Part shown: positions 1 to 7,690 of the stretch, in pieces | Layout: every line of letters starts with the position of its first letter | Position numbering within the stretch: position 1 is the stretch's first letter | DNA from: an uncultured Clostridia bacterium | Lineage (GTDB): Bacteria > Bacillota_I > Bacilli_A > RF39 > UBA660 | Assembly (NCBI GenBank): GCA_947304495.1 | Contig: CAMZBG010000011.1 | Coordinates: 1-33,022 of the forward strand | Direction of reading: 5' to 3' | DNA length: 33,022 nucleotides | Made by a program: the position numbers and the translations under genes | The notes under the pieces: model-generated | Database searches by the model: none | Told to the model about the DNA's origin: nothing | Seen by the model: the letters and a program-made list of their open reading frames with translations, nothing else

Positions 1-52
1 ACTCCCGTGGTCAGCTTGGAAGGCTGAAGTTCTACCATTAAACTACATCCGC
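1..52 (-). tRNA. tRNA-Gly (TCC), 3' end cut off by the window
   Basis: On the minus strand the sequence opens with GCGGATG (acceptor arm), then a D arm. A five-pair anticodon stem TCAGC/GCTGA follows, closing the loop CTTCCAA, so the anticodon is TCC and reads GGA. The T arm and the acceptor 3' strand lie beyond base 1, so the gene is partial. A consensus promoter lies just upstream. Confidence 0.88.
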
Positions 53-59
53 AAATCAA

Positions 60-93
60 GTAGGCAATATAAATTATAATAGATAATGCCTAC
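60..93. repeat. 7-bp inverted repeat around the tRNA-Gly -10 region
   Basis: GTAGGCA (60-66) and TGCCTAC (87-93) are perfect inverted copies 20 bases apart, bracketing the -10 hexamer. The expected transcription start is near 66, so one arm is upstream of the transcript. This is therefore a DNA dyad (possible operator) rather than an RNA hairpin. It could be chance. Confidence 0.4.
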
Positions 94-101
94 ATTGTCA
101 A
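73..101 (-). promoter_or_regulatory. sigma-A type promoter of tRNA-Gly
   Basis: On the minus strand TTGACA (101-96) is followed after exactly 17 bases by TATAAT (78-73). Both hexamers match the consensus fully, and the tRNA begins about 20 bases downstream. This is one of the few promoters here without a TGn extension. Confidence 0.85.
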
Positions 102-150
102 TATTTTTTGTATTTTTTATAAAACTACTTTACAAATAATGTTTAATCTC

Positions 151-2316
151 CTAATTTATTTTATTTGGTTCCAGTAAGCTTAGACTTACTTTTTCTTTAT
201 CTTTCTTTATTTCATATACATAGCAGTCTACAATATCACCTACGCTTAGCACTTCACTTGGATGTTTAATATATTTATCGGTTATTTTGGATATATGAAC
301 CAATCCATCTTCGTGTAATCCTATATCTATAAATGCTCCAAAGTCGACAACATTTCTCACTGTTCCTTGTAATTTCATTCCTACTTTTAAGTCTTTTAAT
401 TCTAAAACGTCACTTTTTAAAATTGGTTGAGGCATTTCATCACGAGGATCTCTGTTAGGACTAATAAGCGATTTAATAACATCTTCTAAGGTGTATTTAT
501 CAGTATTTAATTTAGATGTATATTCTTCAATATTAATATTATTTAGTTTGGTAATTAGTTCATTAGTACCTATATCATTTAGAGTCATATTTAATTCTTT
601 TAGTAAATTTATGGCAATATTATAACTTTCTGGGTGAATACTGGTAGAATCTAGAATATTCTCTCCATCAGTTATTCTTAAGAACCCAATTGCTTGTTCA
701 TAAGTTTTATCACTTAATATTTTAGTTAATTCTTTTCGAGAATTAAATTTACCTTTATTATTACGATATTCAATTATTTTATCAATATATCTTTTGGTAA
801 TACCAGAGACATATTTAAGTAATGATGGTGAAGCTGTATTGATATTAACTCCAACATTGTTTACTGTTTTACTTACTACGAAATCTAGATTGTCTGATAG
901 CTTCTTTTGAGGTACATCATGTTGATATAAACCTACACCTATACCTTCTGGAGGTATTTTTACTAATTCAGATAATGGATCTTGTAATCTTCTACCAATA
1001 CTTACAGCACTTCTTTTTTCAACAGCTAAATCTGGAAATTCTTCAATAGCTATTTTTGAAGCACTATATATAGATGCTCCAGCTTCGGACACGATAACAT
1101 ACTTACAAGATAGTTTGTATTTCTTAATCATTTCTGATACAAATTTTTCACTTTCTCTTGAAGCAGTACCATTACCAATAGCAATTATGTCAATATTATA
1201 TTTTTCAATTAAATTTTTAACAATTTGTTCTGATTGTAGAATTAGTTTTTCCTGGTCATTAGATTTTATAAATGGTTTTATAACAATAGAGTCTAGATAT
1301 TTACCAGTTTTATCAATTACTGCTAATTTGCAACCATTTATATATCCTGGATCAAAAGCTAAAACTGTTTTTTCTTTAATTGGTGGAGTTAATAATAATG
1401 ATTCTAAATTTTTAGCAAAATTACTAATTGCTGCGTCTTCACCAATTTCAGTTAAATCACTTCTAATTTCTCTTTCAATAGATGGAAATATTAATCTTTT
1501 ATAACTATCTAAGATTGCTTCTTTAATAGTATCTACAACAAATGAATTAGGATTTTTGATAATTCTTTTTTCAAGATAAGCAATAGTTCTTGCTTGATCG
1601 TTTTCAATAGAGACACTTAGTATTCCTTCATTTTCTCCTCTATTTATAGCTAATATTCGATGAGGTTTTATGTATTTAATTTTCTCTTCATAATCATAGT
1701 ACATATCATATACTTTATTTTCATCATTGGCATTTTTCTTTAATTTACTTTTAATGGTACCAAAATTATAAGTATTATCTCTAATAGCTTTGCGATAATT
1801 AGCATTATCACTAATCCATTCAGCAATAATATACTTAGCCCCTTCGATAGCTTCTTCTACCGATTTAACATCTTCTTTTAGATATTTACTAGCAATATCT
1901 ACAATATTTCCCTTTATAGGAAAAGCCATTATTTCTTTTGCTAGTGGTTCTAAACCTTTTTTTATTGCTTCAGTGGCTTTGGTTTTTTTCTTTTCTTTAT
2001 ATGGGCGATATAAATCTTCTACTTCTACTAATTTACTCGCGTGTAATATTTCATTTTTTAATTCTTCAGTTAATAATCCTTTTTCATCAATTAAACGAAT
2101 TACATCTTCTTTTCTTTTTGCTAGATTTACTTGATATTGATATACTTCATCAATACTTCTTATTTGTTCTTCATCTAGAGCTCCAGTTTGTTCTTTTCGG
2201 TATCTAGCTATGAAAGGAATAGTATTTCCTTCTTCAAGTAGTTTTAAAACTGTCGTTACTTGGCTTTCTTTGACATTTAGTTCGTTAGCTATTTCACTAA
2301 CAATTATTTCATTCAT
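151..2316 (-). CDS. tex: Tex family RNA-binding protein
   Basis: 721 aa, the usual Tex length. Tex is a cytoplasmic nucleic-acid-binding protein linked to transcription and RNA metabolism. The N-terminal helical part carries the family motif IPFIARYRKE (about 33-42). A YqgF/RNase H-like domain starts at about 318 (LAFDPGYINGCK, where most members read DPGxRTGCK). A helix-hairpin-helix region covers about 486-550, with INTAS at 492-496. A C-terminal S1 domain covers about 643-715 (VDFGAFIDIG). The ATG at 2316 follows AGAAAGAAG, a modest ribosome site. An extended -10 promoter lies just upstream, and the polymerase gene ends 36 bases before it on the same strand, so read-through is possible. 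I see no clear terminator before the tRNA-Gly promoter. The stop is TAG. Confidence 0.95.
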   Translation of the reverse strand: MNEIIVSEIANELNVKESQVTTVLKLLEEGNTIPFIARYRKEQTGALDEEQIRSIDEVYQYQVNLAKRKEDVIRLIDEKGLLTEELKNEILHASKLVEVEDLYRPYKEKKKTKATEAIKKGLEPLAKEIMAFPIKGNIVDIASKYLKEDVKSVEEAIEGAKYIIAEWISDNANYRKAIRDNTYNFGTIKSKLKKNANDENKVYDMYYDYEEKIKYIKPHRILAINRGENEGILSVSIENDQARTIAYLEKRIIKNPNSFVVDTIKEAILDSYKRLIFPSIEREIRSDLTEIGEDAAISNFAKNLESLLLTPPIKEKTVLAFDPGYINGCKLAVIDKTGKYLDSIVIKPFIKSNDQEKLILQSEQIVKNLIEKYNIDIIAIGNGTASRESEKFVSEMIKKYKLSCKYVIVSEAGASIYSASKIAIEEFPDLAVEKRSAVSIGRRLQDPLSELVKIPPEGIGVGLYQHDVPQKKLSDNLDFVVSKTVNNVGVNINTASPSLLKYVSGITKRYIDKIIEYRNNKGKFNSRKELTKILSDKTYEQAIGFLRITDGENILDSTSIHPESYNIAINLLKELNMTLNDIGTNELITKLNNINIEEYTSKLNTDKYTLEDVIKSLISPNRDPRDEMPQPILKSDVLELKDLKVGMKLQGTVRNVVDFGAFIDIGLHEDGLVHISKITDKYIKHPSEVLSVGDIVDCYVYEIKKDKEKVSLSLLEPNKIN

Positions 2317-2340
2317 GTTATACGCTTCTTTCTATATATA

Positions 2341-2349
2341 ATTATATCA
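2341..2349 (-). promoter_or_regulatory. extended -10 promoter of tex
   Basis: Minus strand TG-A-TATAAT (2349-2341), 25 bases before the tex ATG and inside the gap after the polymerase gene. No good -35 hexamer is present 17 bases upstream, which an extended -10 can tolerate. Confidence 0.5.
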
Positions 2350-2352
2350 TAT

Positions 2353-3558
2353 TTATTCCTTTTTGATTCTGTCAGCATATGTAATTGATTTATCACCATA
2401 TTTCTTTTTTATAGCCGATAGGGTTTCTTTGATATCTTCATCGATTTCTTTTTCTTTAATATTATTCCCAAATATTGATAATTGAACTTTATAGACATCA
2501 GTTAGATTAGAGATATTTACACATATTGATCTTACTTTTTTATCACTTTCTTCAGTATATGTTTTTTCTAATAATTTACAAGCGTTATCATAAATATCTT
2601 TATCACTATTTATTAGATTATCTAACATCATTTGTTTACTTATTTTACTAAAATCATGAAATTTTATCCAGATACCAACATTGCTAGCATACATTTTTTT
2701 ATTTCTTAATCTTTTGCCAACATCTTTTGATAATCTTTCAATAATTTTTTTAATTTCATCTGTTTTAGTATAATCGTATGGTAAGACTACTGAACTAGAA
2801 ATACTTTTAGGGTTACCTCTATCGGTTTCTACTTCAGAGTTATCGATACCATTGGCATATTCCCACATCATTTTACCCATACTTTTAAAATGTTTAGTTA
2901 AAAATGTTTGGTCAGTATTAGCTAATTCACCAATGGTGTTTATACCTAAATCATGAAGCCTTTTACTGCTTGATTTACCAATCATAAATAATTCATTAAC
3001 GTCTAATGGCCACATTTTTTCTTTTACTTCTTCTTGAAATAAGGTATGTACTTTATCAGGCTTTGAGAAGTCACTAGCCATTTTTGCTAGTAATTTGTTG
3101 TTACCAACACCAACATTAACGGTAAAGCCAAAATTATCACGAATCTCATTTTTAATTTTATAAGCTAATTTTACTGGATCACCAAATATTTTATAACTTT
3201 CGGTATAATCTAGAAAACATTCATCAATGGAGTATCTTTCTATTTTATTTGAATAGTTACATAAGTATGTATACATTCTATCAGAGTACTTTTTGTATAC
3301 TTTAAACTCTGGGGGATATACTTCAAGATAGGGGCATTTTTTTCTGGCAGTATATAAAGTCTCTGCGGTAACAACACCTCTTTTCTTACAAGGATTACTC
3401 TTAGCTAAAACTATACCATGTCTAGTAGCTTCATCACCGCCGATAACAGCATATCTTTCTCTAATATCATATTTACATCCATTATGTAGCATATTGACAG
3501 CGGTCCATGATAAAAAAGCATTATTACAATCGATATGTAAAATTATTCTTTCTTTCAT
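2353..3558 (-). CDS. Y-family DNA polymerase (DinB/Pol IV-UvrX type)
   Basis: 401 aa translesion DNA polymerase that copies past damaged bases at the replication fork. The palm begins with HIDCNNAFLSW: the first catalytic Asp is present, and the Phe aligns with the steric gate of DinB, which excludes ribonucleotides. The second metal site is SIDECFLDY. The helix-hairpin-helix thumb contains LHDLGINTIGELA, and a little-finger domain follows. An upstream reading-frame extension of 10 codons exists. I chose the inner ATG at 3558 because AGGTGG sits four bases before it and the protein then starts MKERIILHID. It lacks the second Asp of the classical DMD motif, as in the Gram-positive UvrX-like branch. 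The promoter contains an inverted repeat that may be an operator; SOS control would be usual for this family but no classical LexA box is seen. Confidence 0.92.
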   Translation of the reverse strand: MKERIILHIDCNNAFLSWTAVNMLHNGCKYDIRERYAVIGGDEATRHGIVLAKSNPCKKRGVVTAETLYTARKKCPYLEVYPPEFKVYKKYSDRMYTYLCNYSNKIERYSIDECFLDYTESYKIFGDPVKLAYKIKNEIRDNFGFTVNVGVGNNKLLAKMASDFSKPDKVHTLFQEEVKEKMWPLDVNELFMIGKSSSKRLHDLGINTIGELANTDQTFLTKHFKSMGKMMWEYANGIDNSEVETDRGNPKSISSSVVLPYDYTKTDEIKKIIERLSKDVGKRLRNKKMYASNVGIWIKFHDFSKISKQMMLDNLINSDKDIYDNACKLLEKTYTEESDKKVRSICVNISNLTDVYKVQLSIFGNNIKEKEIDEDIKETLSAIKKKYGDKSITYADRIKKE

Positions 3559-3574
3559 AAAACCACCTAATTTA

Positions 3575-3603
3575 ATTATAACAAACAATTGTTATCTATT
3601 CAA
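3575..3603 (-). promoter_or_regulatory. promoter of the Y-family polymerase gene, with an overlapping dyad
   Basis: Minus strand TTGAAT (3603-3598), 17 bases, then TATAAT (3580-3575) preceded by TGT, giving an extended -10. A 7-bp inverted repeat, ATAACAA at 3578-3584 and TTGTTAT at 3589-3595, overlaps the -10 and the spacer, where a repressor would block RNA polymerase. The promoter is clear; the operator role is inference. Confidence 0.7.
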
Positions 3604-3621
3604 TAAATATTGCTTTTTTAA

Positions 3622-3650
3622 TTCACAAAATGCTTATTTTATGGTATACT
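3622..3650 (+). promoter_or_regulatory. promoter of prfA
   Basis: TTCACA (3622-3627), 17-base spacer, TATACT (3645-3650) with TG-G directly before it (extended -10). The GTG start of prfA lies 27 bases downstream. Confidence 0.75.
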
Positions 3651-3676
3651 TATACCCGTGGAAAGGACTGATAATA

Positions 3677-4744
3677 GTGATTAATAGATTAGAAGCAATA
3701 AGACAAAGATACGATGAAATTGCTAATGAATTATCAAAACCTGAAGTAATAAATGATATTAAGAAAATGACCGAATTATCAAAGGAACAGAGAAGGCTTG
3801 CACCGATTGTTGATATCTATAATAAGTATAAGAATTTATTAGCTGATTTAGAGACAGCTAAAGAGATGTTACATGATGAAGAGATGCAAGAATTTGCTAG
3901 AGATGAAATCAGTAATTTAAATAAACAAATACAAGATATCGAAAAGGAATTGGAAGTATTATTGTTACCACATGATCCTAATGATGAAAAGAATGTTATT
4001 GTAGAAATTAGAGGAGCTGCCGGTGGTGATGAAGCTAATATTTTTGCTGGTGACTTATTTGATATGTATACACACTATATTAATCAATTTGGTTGGAAGA
4101 TAGAGGTATTAAATGAGGAACCAGGAACAGCTGGTGGTTTTTCACAAATAGAATTTATGATTAAGGGTGAAGGTGCTTACTCAAAACTTAAATACGAATC
4201 TGGTGCTCATAGAGTACAGAGAGTTCCAGAAACAGAATCACAGGGAAGAGTACATACTTCTACAGCTACGGTATTAGTTATGCCTGAAGCTGAGGAATTT
4301 GACTATGAACTTGATGAATCTGAAGTTAGAATAGATATTACTAGGGCTAGTGGTAATGGAGGACAAGGTGTAAATACTACTGACTCTGCTGTTAGACTTA
4401 CACATATACCAACAGGAATAATCGTATATTCACAAACTGAAAGAAGTCAAATTAAGAATAAGGAAAAGGCATTTAAGATACTTAAAACTAGATTATATGA
4501 TTTGAAATTAAGAGAACAAGAAGAAGCTAATTCAGCAGAAAGAAGAAGTAAGATTGGTACTGGTGATAGATCTGAAAAAATTAGAACATATAATTATCCA
4601 CAAAATAGAGTTACCGATCATAGAATTGGCTTTACTTCAATGAACTTAGATCGAATTATGGCTGGAGAACTAGGAGTTATTATTGAAGCTTTAATAAATG
4701 AGGATCAAAAAAGAAAATTAAGCGGAGAAAATGAATCTGTTTAA
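3677..4744 (+). CDS. prfA: peptide chain release factor 1
   Basis: 355 aa, normal for RF1. It recognises UAA and UAG in the ribosomal A site and triggers peptide release. The codon-reading PxT motif is PET (in RVPETESQGR). The catalytic loop is GNGGQGVNTTDSA with the universal GGQ. The reading frame is open further upstream, but the protein should start at the GTG at 3677 (MINRLEAIRQRYDEI), nine to ten bases after GGAAAGGA and just downstream of a promoter. prmC, whose product methylates the GGQ glutamine, follows after 18 bases, the usual pairing. Several genes here end in UGA, so RF2 must be encoded elsewhere. Confidence 0.97.
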   Translation: MINRLEAIRQRYDEIANELSKPEVINDIKKMTELSKEQRRLAPIVDIYNKYKNLLADLETAKEMLHDEEMQEFARDEISNLNKQIQDIEKELEVLLLPHDPNDEKNVIVEIRGAAGGDEANIFAGDLFDMYTHYINQFGWKIEVLNEEPGTAGGFSQIEFMIKGEGAYSKLKYESGAHRVQRVPETESQGRVHTSTATVLVMPEAEEFDYELDESEVRIDITRASGNGGQGVNTTDSAVRLTHIPTGIIVYSQTERSQIKNKEKAFKILKTRLYDLKLREQEEANSAERRSKIGTGDRSEKIRTYNYPQNRVTDHRIGFTSMNLDRIMAGELGVIIEALINEDQKRKLSGENESV

Positions 4745-4762
4745 TAATTAGGGATTTTAAAT

Positions 4763-5509
4763 ATGATTAAGAATGATGATCAGATTAATTATTTAAAAAA
4801 GTATATAAAGGAAAAGAATCTAGATGATGAATACTACAAAAAAGCATTATCCGAATTAGAAAAGGGAATTCCTATCCAATATATAATTGGGGAAGTAAAT
4901 TTTTATGGCTATAATTTTAAAGTTAATACTGATGTATTAATACCTAGATACGAAACGGAATTGTTGGTCGATTTAGCAATTAAAAAAATTAAGGAATATT
5001 TTGGAGATAAAAAGTTAGATATATTGGATTTAGGAACTGGTAGTGGTTGTATTGCTATTACTTTAAAGAAAGAAATAAATAGTAATGTCGATGCTATTGA
5101 TATATCTATGAAAGCTTTAAATATTGCTAAAGAGAATGCTAAATTAAATAATGCTAATGTTAATTTTATTAATGCTGATATGGCTAATTATAAAGATAGG
5201 CGCTATGATGTTATCATTGCTAATCCACCATATATTGCATATGATGAAGAGGTTATGGATATCGTATATAATAATGAGCCGCATTTGGCTTTATATGCTG
5301 ATAATAAAGGATTATACTTCTATGAAAAGATAATTGATAATATTAATAAGATAACTAAAGATAGATATTTGGTATGTTTTGAAATAGGATATAAACAAGC
5401 TCATGATATTAAAAGGATTATTAATGATAAATTAGGGAATGTTAATGTATCTATTTTAAAGGATTATTCAGATAGAGATAGATTTATTTTTATAACAAAT
5501 ATGATGTAA
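4763..5509 (+). CDS. prmC: release factor glutamine methyltransferase
   Basis: 248 aa SAM-dependent N5-glutamine methyltransferase that modifies the GGQ motif of release factors. Visible motifs are IPRYETE (substrate-side loop), the SAM-binding LDLGTGSGCIAI and the active-site NPPYI. Family members are usually about 280 aa. The shortfall is in the N-terminal helical substrate-binding domain, which is reduced to about 30-40 residues before GIPIQYIIGE. The gene is cotranscribed with prfA (18-base gap). Its TAA lies in the rising arm of an intrinsic terminator. Confidence 0.95.
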   Translation: MIKNDDQINYLKKYIKEKNLDDEYYKKALSELEKGIPIQYIIGEVNFYGYNFKVNTDVLIPRYETELLVDLAIKKIKEYFGDKKLDILDLGTGSGCIAITLKKEINSNVDAIDISMKALNIAKENAKLNNANVNFINADMANYKDRRYDVIIANPPYIAYDEEVMDIVYNNEPHLALYADNKGLYFYEKIIDNINKITKDRYLVCFEIGYKQAHDIKRIINDKLGNVNVSILKDYSDRDRFIFITNMM

Positions 5510-5528
5510 GTTATTTACATCATTTTTC
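5501..5528 (+). terminator. intrinsic terminator of prfA-prmC, overlapping the prmC stop
   Basis: Perfect 9-bp stem ATGATGTAA (5501-5509) and TTACATCAT (5515-5523) with a 5-base loop, followed by a T-rich run. The prmC TAA is in the left arm and the -35 of the next gene is in the loop and right arm. Confidence 0.8.
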
Positions 5529-5542
5529 TTTTATGATATGAT
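5514..5542 (+). promoter_or_regulatory. promoter of the Dcd-DUF1653 gene
   Basis: TTTACA (5514-5519), 17 bases, TATGAT (5537-5542) with TG-A before it. The -35 lies within the prmC terminator hairpin. The coding start is at 5570. Confidence 0.7.
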
Positions 5543-5569
5543 TAATATATATTATTTGGGGGAATTAAA

Positions 5570-6382
5570 ATGGTTCTAGGTTATAAAAAAATTAAGAAAT
5601 TGATAAGTAAAAATATTTTAATTAAAAATGGTAATAATCAAAATATTATGGCTTCATCTTATGATGTTACTGTTGATAAATGTATTTTAAAGTTCAAAAA
5701 AGCTAAAGATCCTATTTCTTTAATAAATGCTAGTGAGCTTAGTACAATGTATGAAGAAATAGATATAACTAAGGGATACACGTTAAATCCTAGAGAAACT
5801 ATACTTGTCGTTTTGGAAGATGAGTTTAATATTCCAGATAATATATGTGGCATTATTTGTGGAAGAACATCATTTAATCGTTTGGGATTAACTATTCCTA
5901 TTCAATATTTAAATCCTGGGTTTAAAGGAAAGTTAAATCTTACCATTACTAATAATTCAGCAAATTCTTTTGTATTAACACCAAAGATTCAAATAGCACA
6001 AGTTGTATTTATGAAATTAGATAGAAAAGTACCAAAGGATAAAGTGTATTCAAATAAATCTAGGCATTCTTATCAAAATAAAAATGGACATCAAGGATCT
6101 ATGGTATATAATGATTATATTGGTAAAGTGGTTAGACATTTTAAGGGTAATTATTATTATATAGAAGATATAGGTATGGATTCTGAAACTAAAGAATTTA
6201 CTGTTATATATAGAAATCTTTATGAACGTGAAGATTCTAATATTTGGGCTAGACCTGCTAAGATGTTTTTTGAAGAAGTAGATCCTAATCGTGAAGGTAA
6301 TATTACTCATCAAACGCATCGTTTTGAAGTAGTAAATGAATTAGCTGTCGATCATACAAAAAATAAGAAAGATAAAAAATAA
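5570..6382 (+). CDS. Dcd/dUTPase-fold protein fused to a DUF1653 domain
   Basis: 270 aa in two parts. Residues about 5-178 have the trimeric dCTP deaminase/dUTPase fold: SSYDVTVD near 29, the phosphate-binding GRTSFNRLGL at 98-107, YLNPGFKGKLNL, and a Dcd-like tail YQNKNGHQGS. Residues about 183-255 look like DUF1653 (GKVVRHFKGNYYYIEDIG, IWARPAKMFFEEV, HRFE). By hand alignment the Asp of the usual IDPGF is Asn115, and the glutamate that catalyses deamination in Dcd (VLEF) is Thr125. Neither classical activity is therefore assured; it may bind a nucleotide without turning it over, or act differently. The start follows TTGGGGGAATTAAA. It has its own promoter and terminator between prmC and spoIIR, which are close neighbours in Bacillus. 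Confidence 0.8.
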   Translation: MVLGYKKIKKLISKNILIKNGNNQNIMASSYDVTVDKCILKFKKAKDPISLINASELSTMYEEIDITKGYTLNPRETILVVLEDEFNIPDNICGIICGRTSFNRLGLTIPIQYLNPGFKGKLNLTITNNSANSFVLTPKIQIAQVVFMKLDRKVPKDKVYSNKSRHSYQNKNGHQGSMVYNDYIGKVVRHFKGNYYYIEDIGMDSETKEFTVIYRNLYEREDSNIWARPAKMFFEEVDPNREGNITHQTHRFEVVNELAVDHTKNKKDKK

Positions 6383-6404
6383 CTCATATAAAATGAGTTT
6401 TTTT
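6380..6404 (+). terminator. intrinsic terminator of the Dcd-DUF1653 gene
   Basis: Stem AACTCAT (6381-6387) and ATGAGTT (6393-6399) with a 5-base loop and a run of seven T. The left arm includes the last two bases of the TAA stop. Confidence 0.82.
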
Positions 6405-6451
6405 GTTTAATATAATATAAATATTATCATTATATTATTGGTGAGATAACG

Positions 6452-6964
6452 ATGAAAAAAATATTGATAATATTATTATTGTTAATTGTATTTGGTATAT
6501 ATAATATTAATAATCAAGATGTTATTATTCCTGATAGTGCTATTAGACTTAGAGTAATCCCTAATAGTAATAGTCCTATAGATATAAATATTAAGGAGCA
6601 GGTTAAGGATTATTTAGAGCACGATATATATAGTTTATTATATGATGTAGATAATATAGATATAGCAAGAGATATTATCGATAGTAATATTATAACTATT
6701 AAAGAAAATATTGATGAAATATTTAGTAATAATAATTATGATATTATGTATAATGTTAATTTTGGTAATAATTATTTTCCTAAAAAAATATATAAGGGAA
6801 AAGTGTATGATGAAGGATATTATGAATCATTAGTAATATCTATTGGTGAAGGGAATGGAGATAATTTTTGGTGTGTTCTATTTCCTAATTTTTGTTTAGT
6901 TGATAGAGAAGAAGAATATGAATATAAATCTTATTTTTATGAGTTATTTAAGAAGATATTCTAA
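6452..6964 (+). CDS. spoIIR: stage II sporulation protein R
   Basis: 170 aa secreted signalling protein. In Bacillus it is made in the forespore under sigma-F and triggers SpoIIGA to cleave pro-sigma-E in the mother cell. An N-terminal signal/anchor segment covers residues 3-16. The family core follows: AIRLRVIPNSNSP, then FGNNYFPKKIYKG, YYESLVISIGEGNGDN and FWCVLFPNFC. It is shorter than the roughly 220 aa of Bacillus SpoIIR because the C-terminal extension is nearly absent. The ATG follows GGTGAGATAAC. It sits between prmC (with one inserted gene) and mntP, as in Bacillus, which supports the call. I did not find a convincing sigma-F promoter. Confidence 0.9.
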   Translation: MKKILIILLLLIVFGIYNINNQDVIIPDSAIRLRVIPNSNSPIDINIKEQVKDYLEHDIYSLLYDVDNIDIARDIIDSNIITIKENIDEIFSNNNYDIMYNVNFGNNYFPKKIYKGKVYDEGYYESLVISIGEGNGDNFWCVLFPNFCLVDREEEYEYKSYFYELFKKIF

Positions 6965-7001
6965 ATATTTAAAAAAAGAGTAAGATTAAGTAGGTGATAT
7001 T

Positions 7002-7535
7002 ATGTCTTCTTTCTTTATTGTTTTATTTATTGGAATTAGTTTAAGTATGGATGCTTTTTCTTTAGCTTTAATATATGGAATGATAATTGAAAGAAGAAAT
7101 GATAAAATTATTTTAGCATCAATGATTGGAATATATCATTTTATTATGCCTATTATTGGAGTACTTTTTGGTAATATTATTAATCATATATTTTATATAA
7201 ATCTGACTATGGTTGCTTCGATTATTTTAATAATTATTGGAATTAATTTAATTATTAATAATGAAAAAGATGACAAGGTAATAACCATTAATTTATTAGG
7301 TTTTATATTATTAGGCTTTTCGGTAAGTATTGATAGTTTTACATTAGGAATAGGACTTAAAGCTATTACTAGTAACTATATAGGTTCGGCTTTTATTTTT
7401 GCTATATGTAGTTTTTTATTTACTTATATTGGACTTACGGCAGGAAGTATACTTGGTAAGTCACTTGGTATTTATTCTAGATTAGTGGGGGGAATAGTTT
7501 TAATTATAATTGCAATAATGATGTTTATGCAGTGA
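7002..7535 (+). CDS. mntP: MntP/YtaF-type manganese exporter
   Basis: 177 aa integral membrane protein with six hydrophobic segments arranged as two related halves. Each half opens with an acidic motif inside the membrane: SLSMDAFSLAL near 14 and GFSVSIDSFTLGIGL near 106. These are typical of the MntP family, which exports Mn2+. The related YtaF sporulation protein shares this fold. I prefer MntP because in Bacillus the mntP gene (ywlD) lies a few genes after spoIIR. The ATG follows TAGGTGATATT, 37 bases after spoIIR. The stop is TGA, one of the pieces of evidence that UGA is not reassigned. Confidence 0.85.
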   Translation: MSSFFIVLFIGISLSMDAFSLALIYGMIIERRNDKIILASMIGIYHFIMPIIGVLFGNIINHIFYINLTMVASIILIIIGINLIINNEKDDKVITINLLGFILLGFSVSIDSFTLGIGLKAITSNYIGSAFIFAICSFLFTYIGLTAGSILGKSLGIYSRLVGGIVLIIIAIMMFMQ

Positions 7536-7540
7536 AATTA

Positions 7541-7569
7541 TTGACAAAAATGATTATTCATGGTAGAAT
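7541..7569 (+). promoter_or_regulatory. promoter of tRNA-His
   Basis: TTGACA (7541-7546), 17 bases, TAGAAT (7564-7569), with TG-G before the -10. The tRNA starts 13 bases later. Confidence 0.85.
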
Positions 7570-7581
7570 TACAAGCGTACT

Positions 7582-7658
7582 GGCGGAATTGGTGAAGTGG
7601 TTAACACATTGGATTGTGGTTCCAACATGCGTGGGTTCGATTCCCACATTCCGTCCCA
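7582..7658 (+). tRNA. tRNA-His (GTG)
   Basis: Complete cloverleaf. The anticodon stem TTGGA/TCCAA closes the loop TTGTGGT, giving anticodon GTG. The T arm is GTGGG TTCGATT CCCAC. The acceptor strands GCGGAAT and ATTCCGT pair, with the histidine-specific extra G at 7582 opposite C at 7655. The CCA end is encoded (7656-7658). Confidence 0.95.
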
Positions 7659-7659
7659 G

Positions 7660-7669
7660 TTTTTTTTTT
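7660..7669 (+). terminator. T tract after tRNA-His
   Basis: Ten T in a row begin two bases after the CCA end, with no separate hairpin before them. The tRNA T arm and acceptor stem may serve as the terminator stem, or termination may be leaky. Confidence 0.4.
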
Positions 7670-7690
7670 GCTTAAAAACAAAATTTGACT

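Noticed and set aside
3494..3676. Upstream extension of prfA from an earlier ATG
   Set aside because: It runs through the prfA promoter and opposite the polymerase promoter, has no RF1 similarity, and the GTG at 3677 has a good ribosome site.
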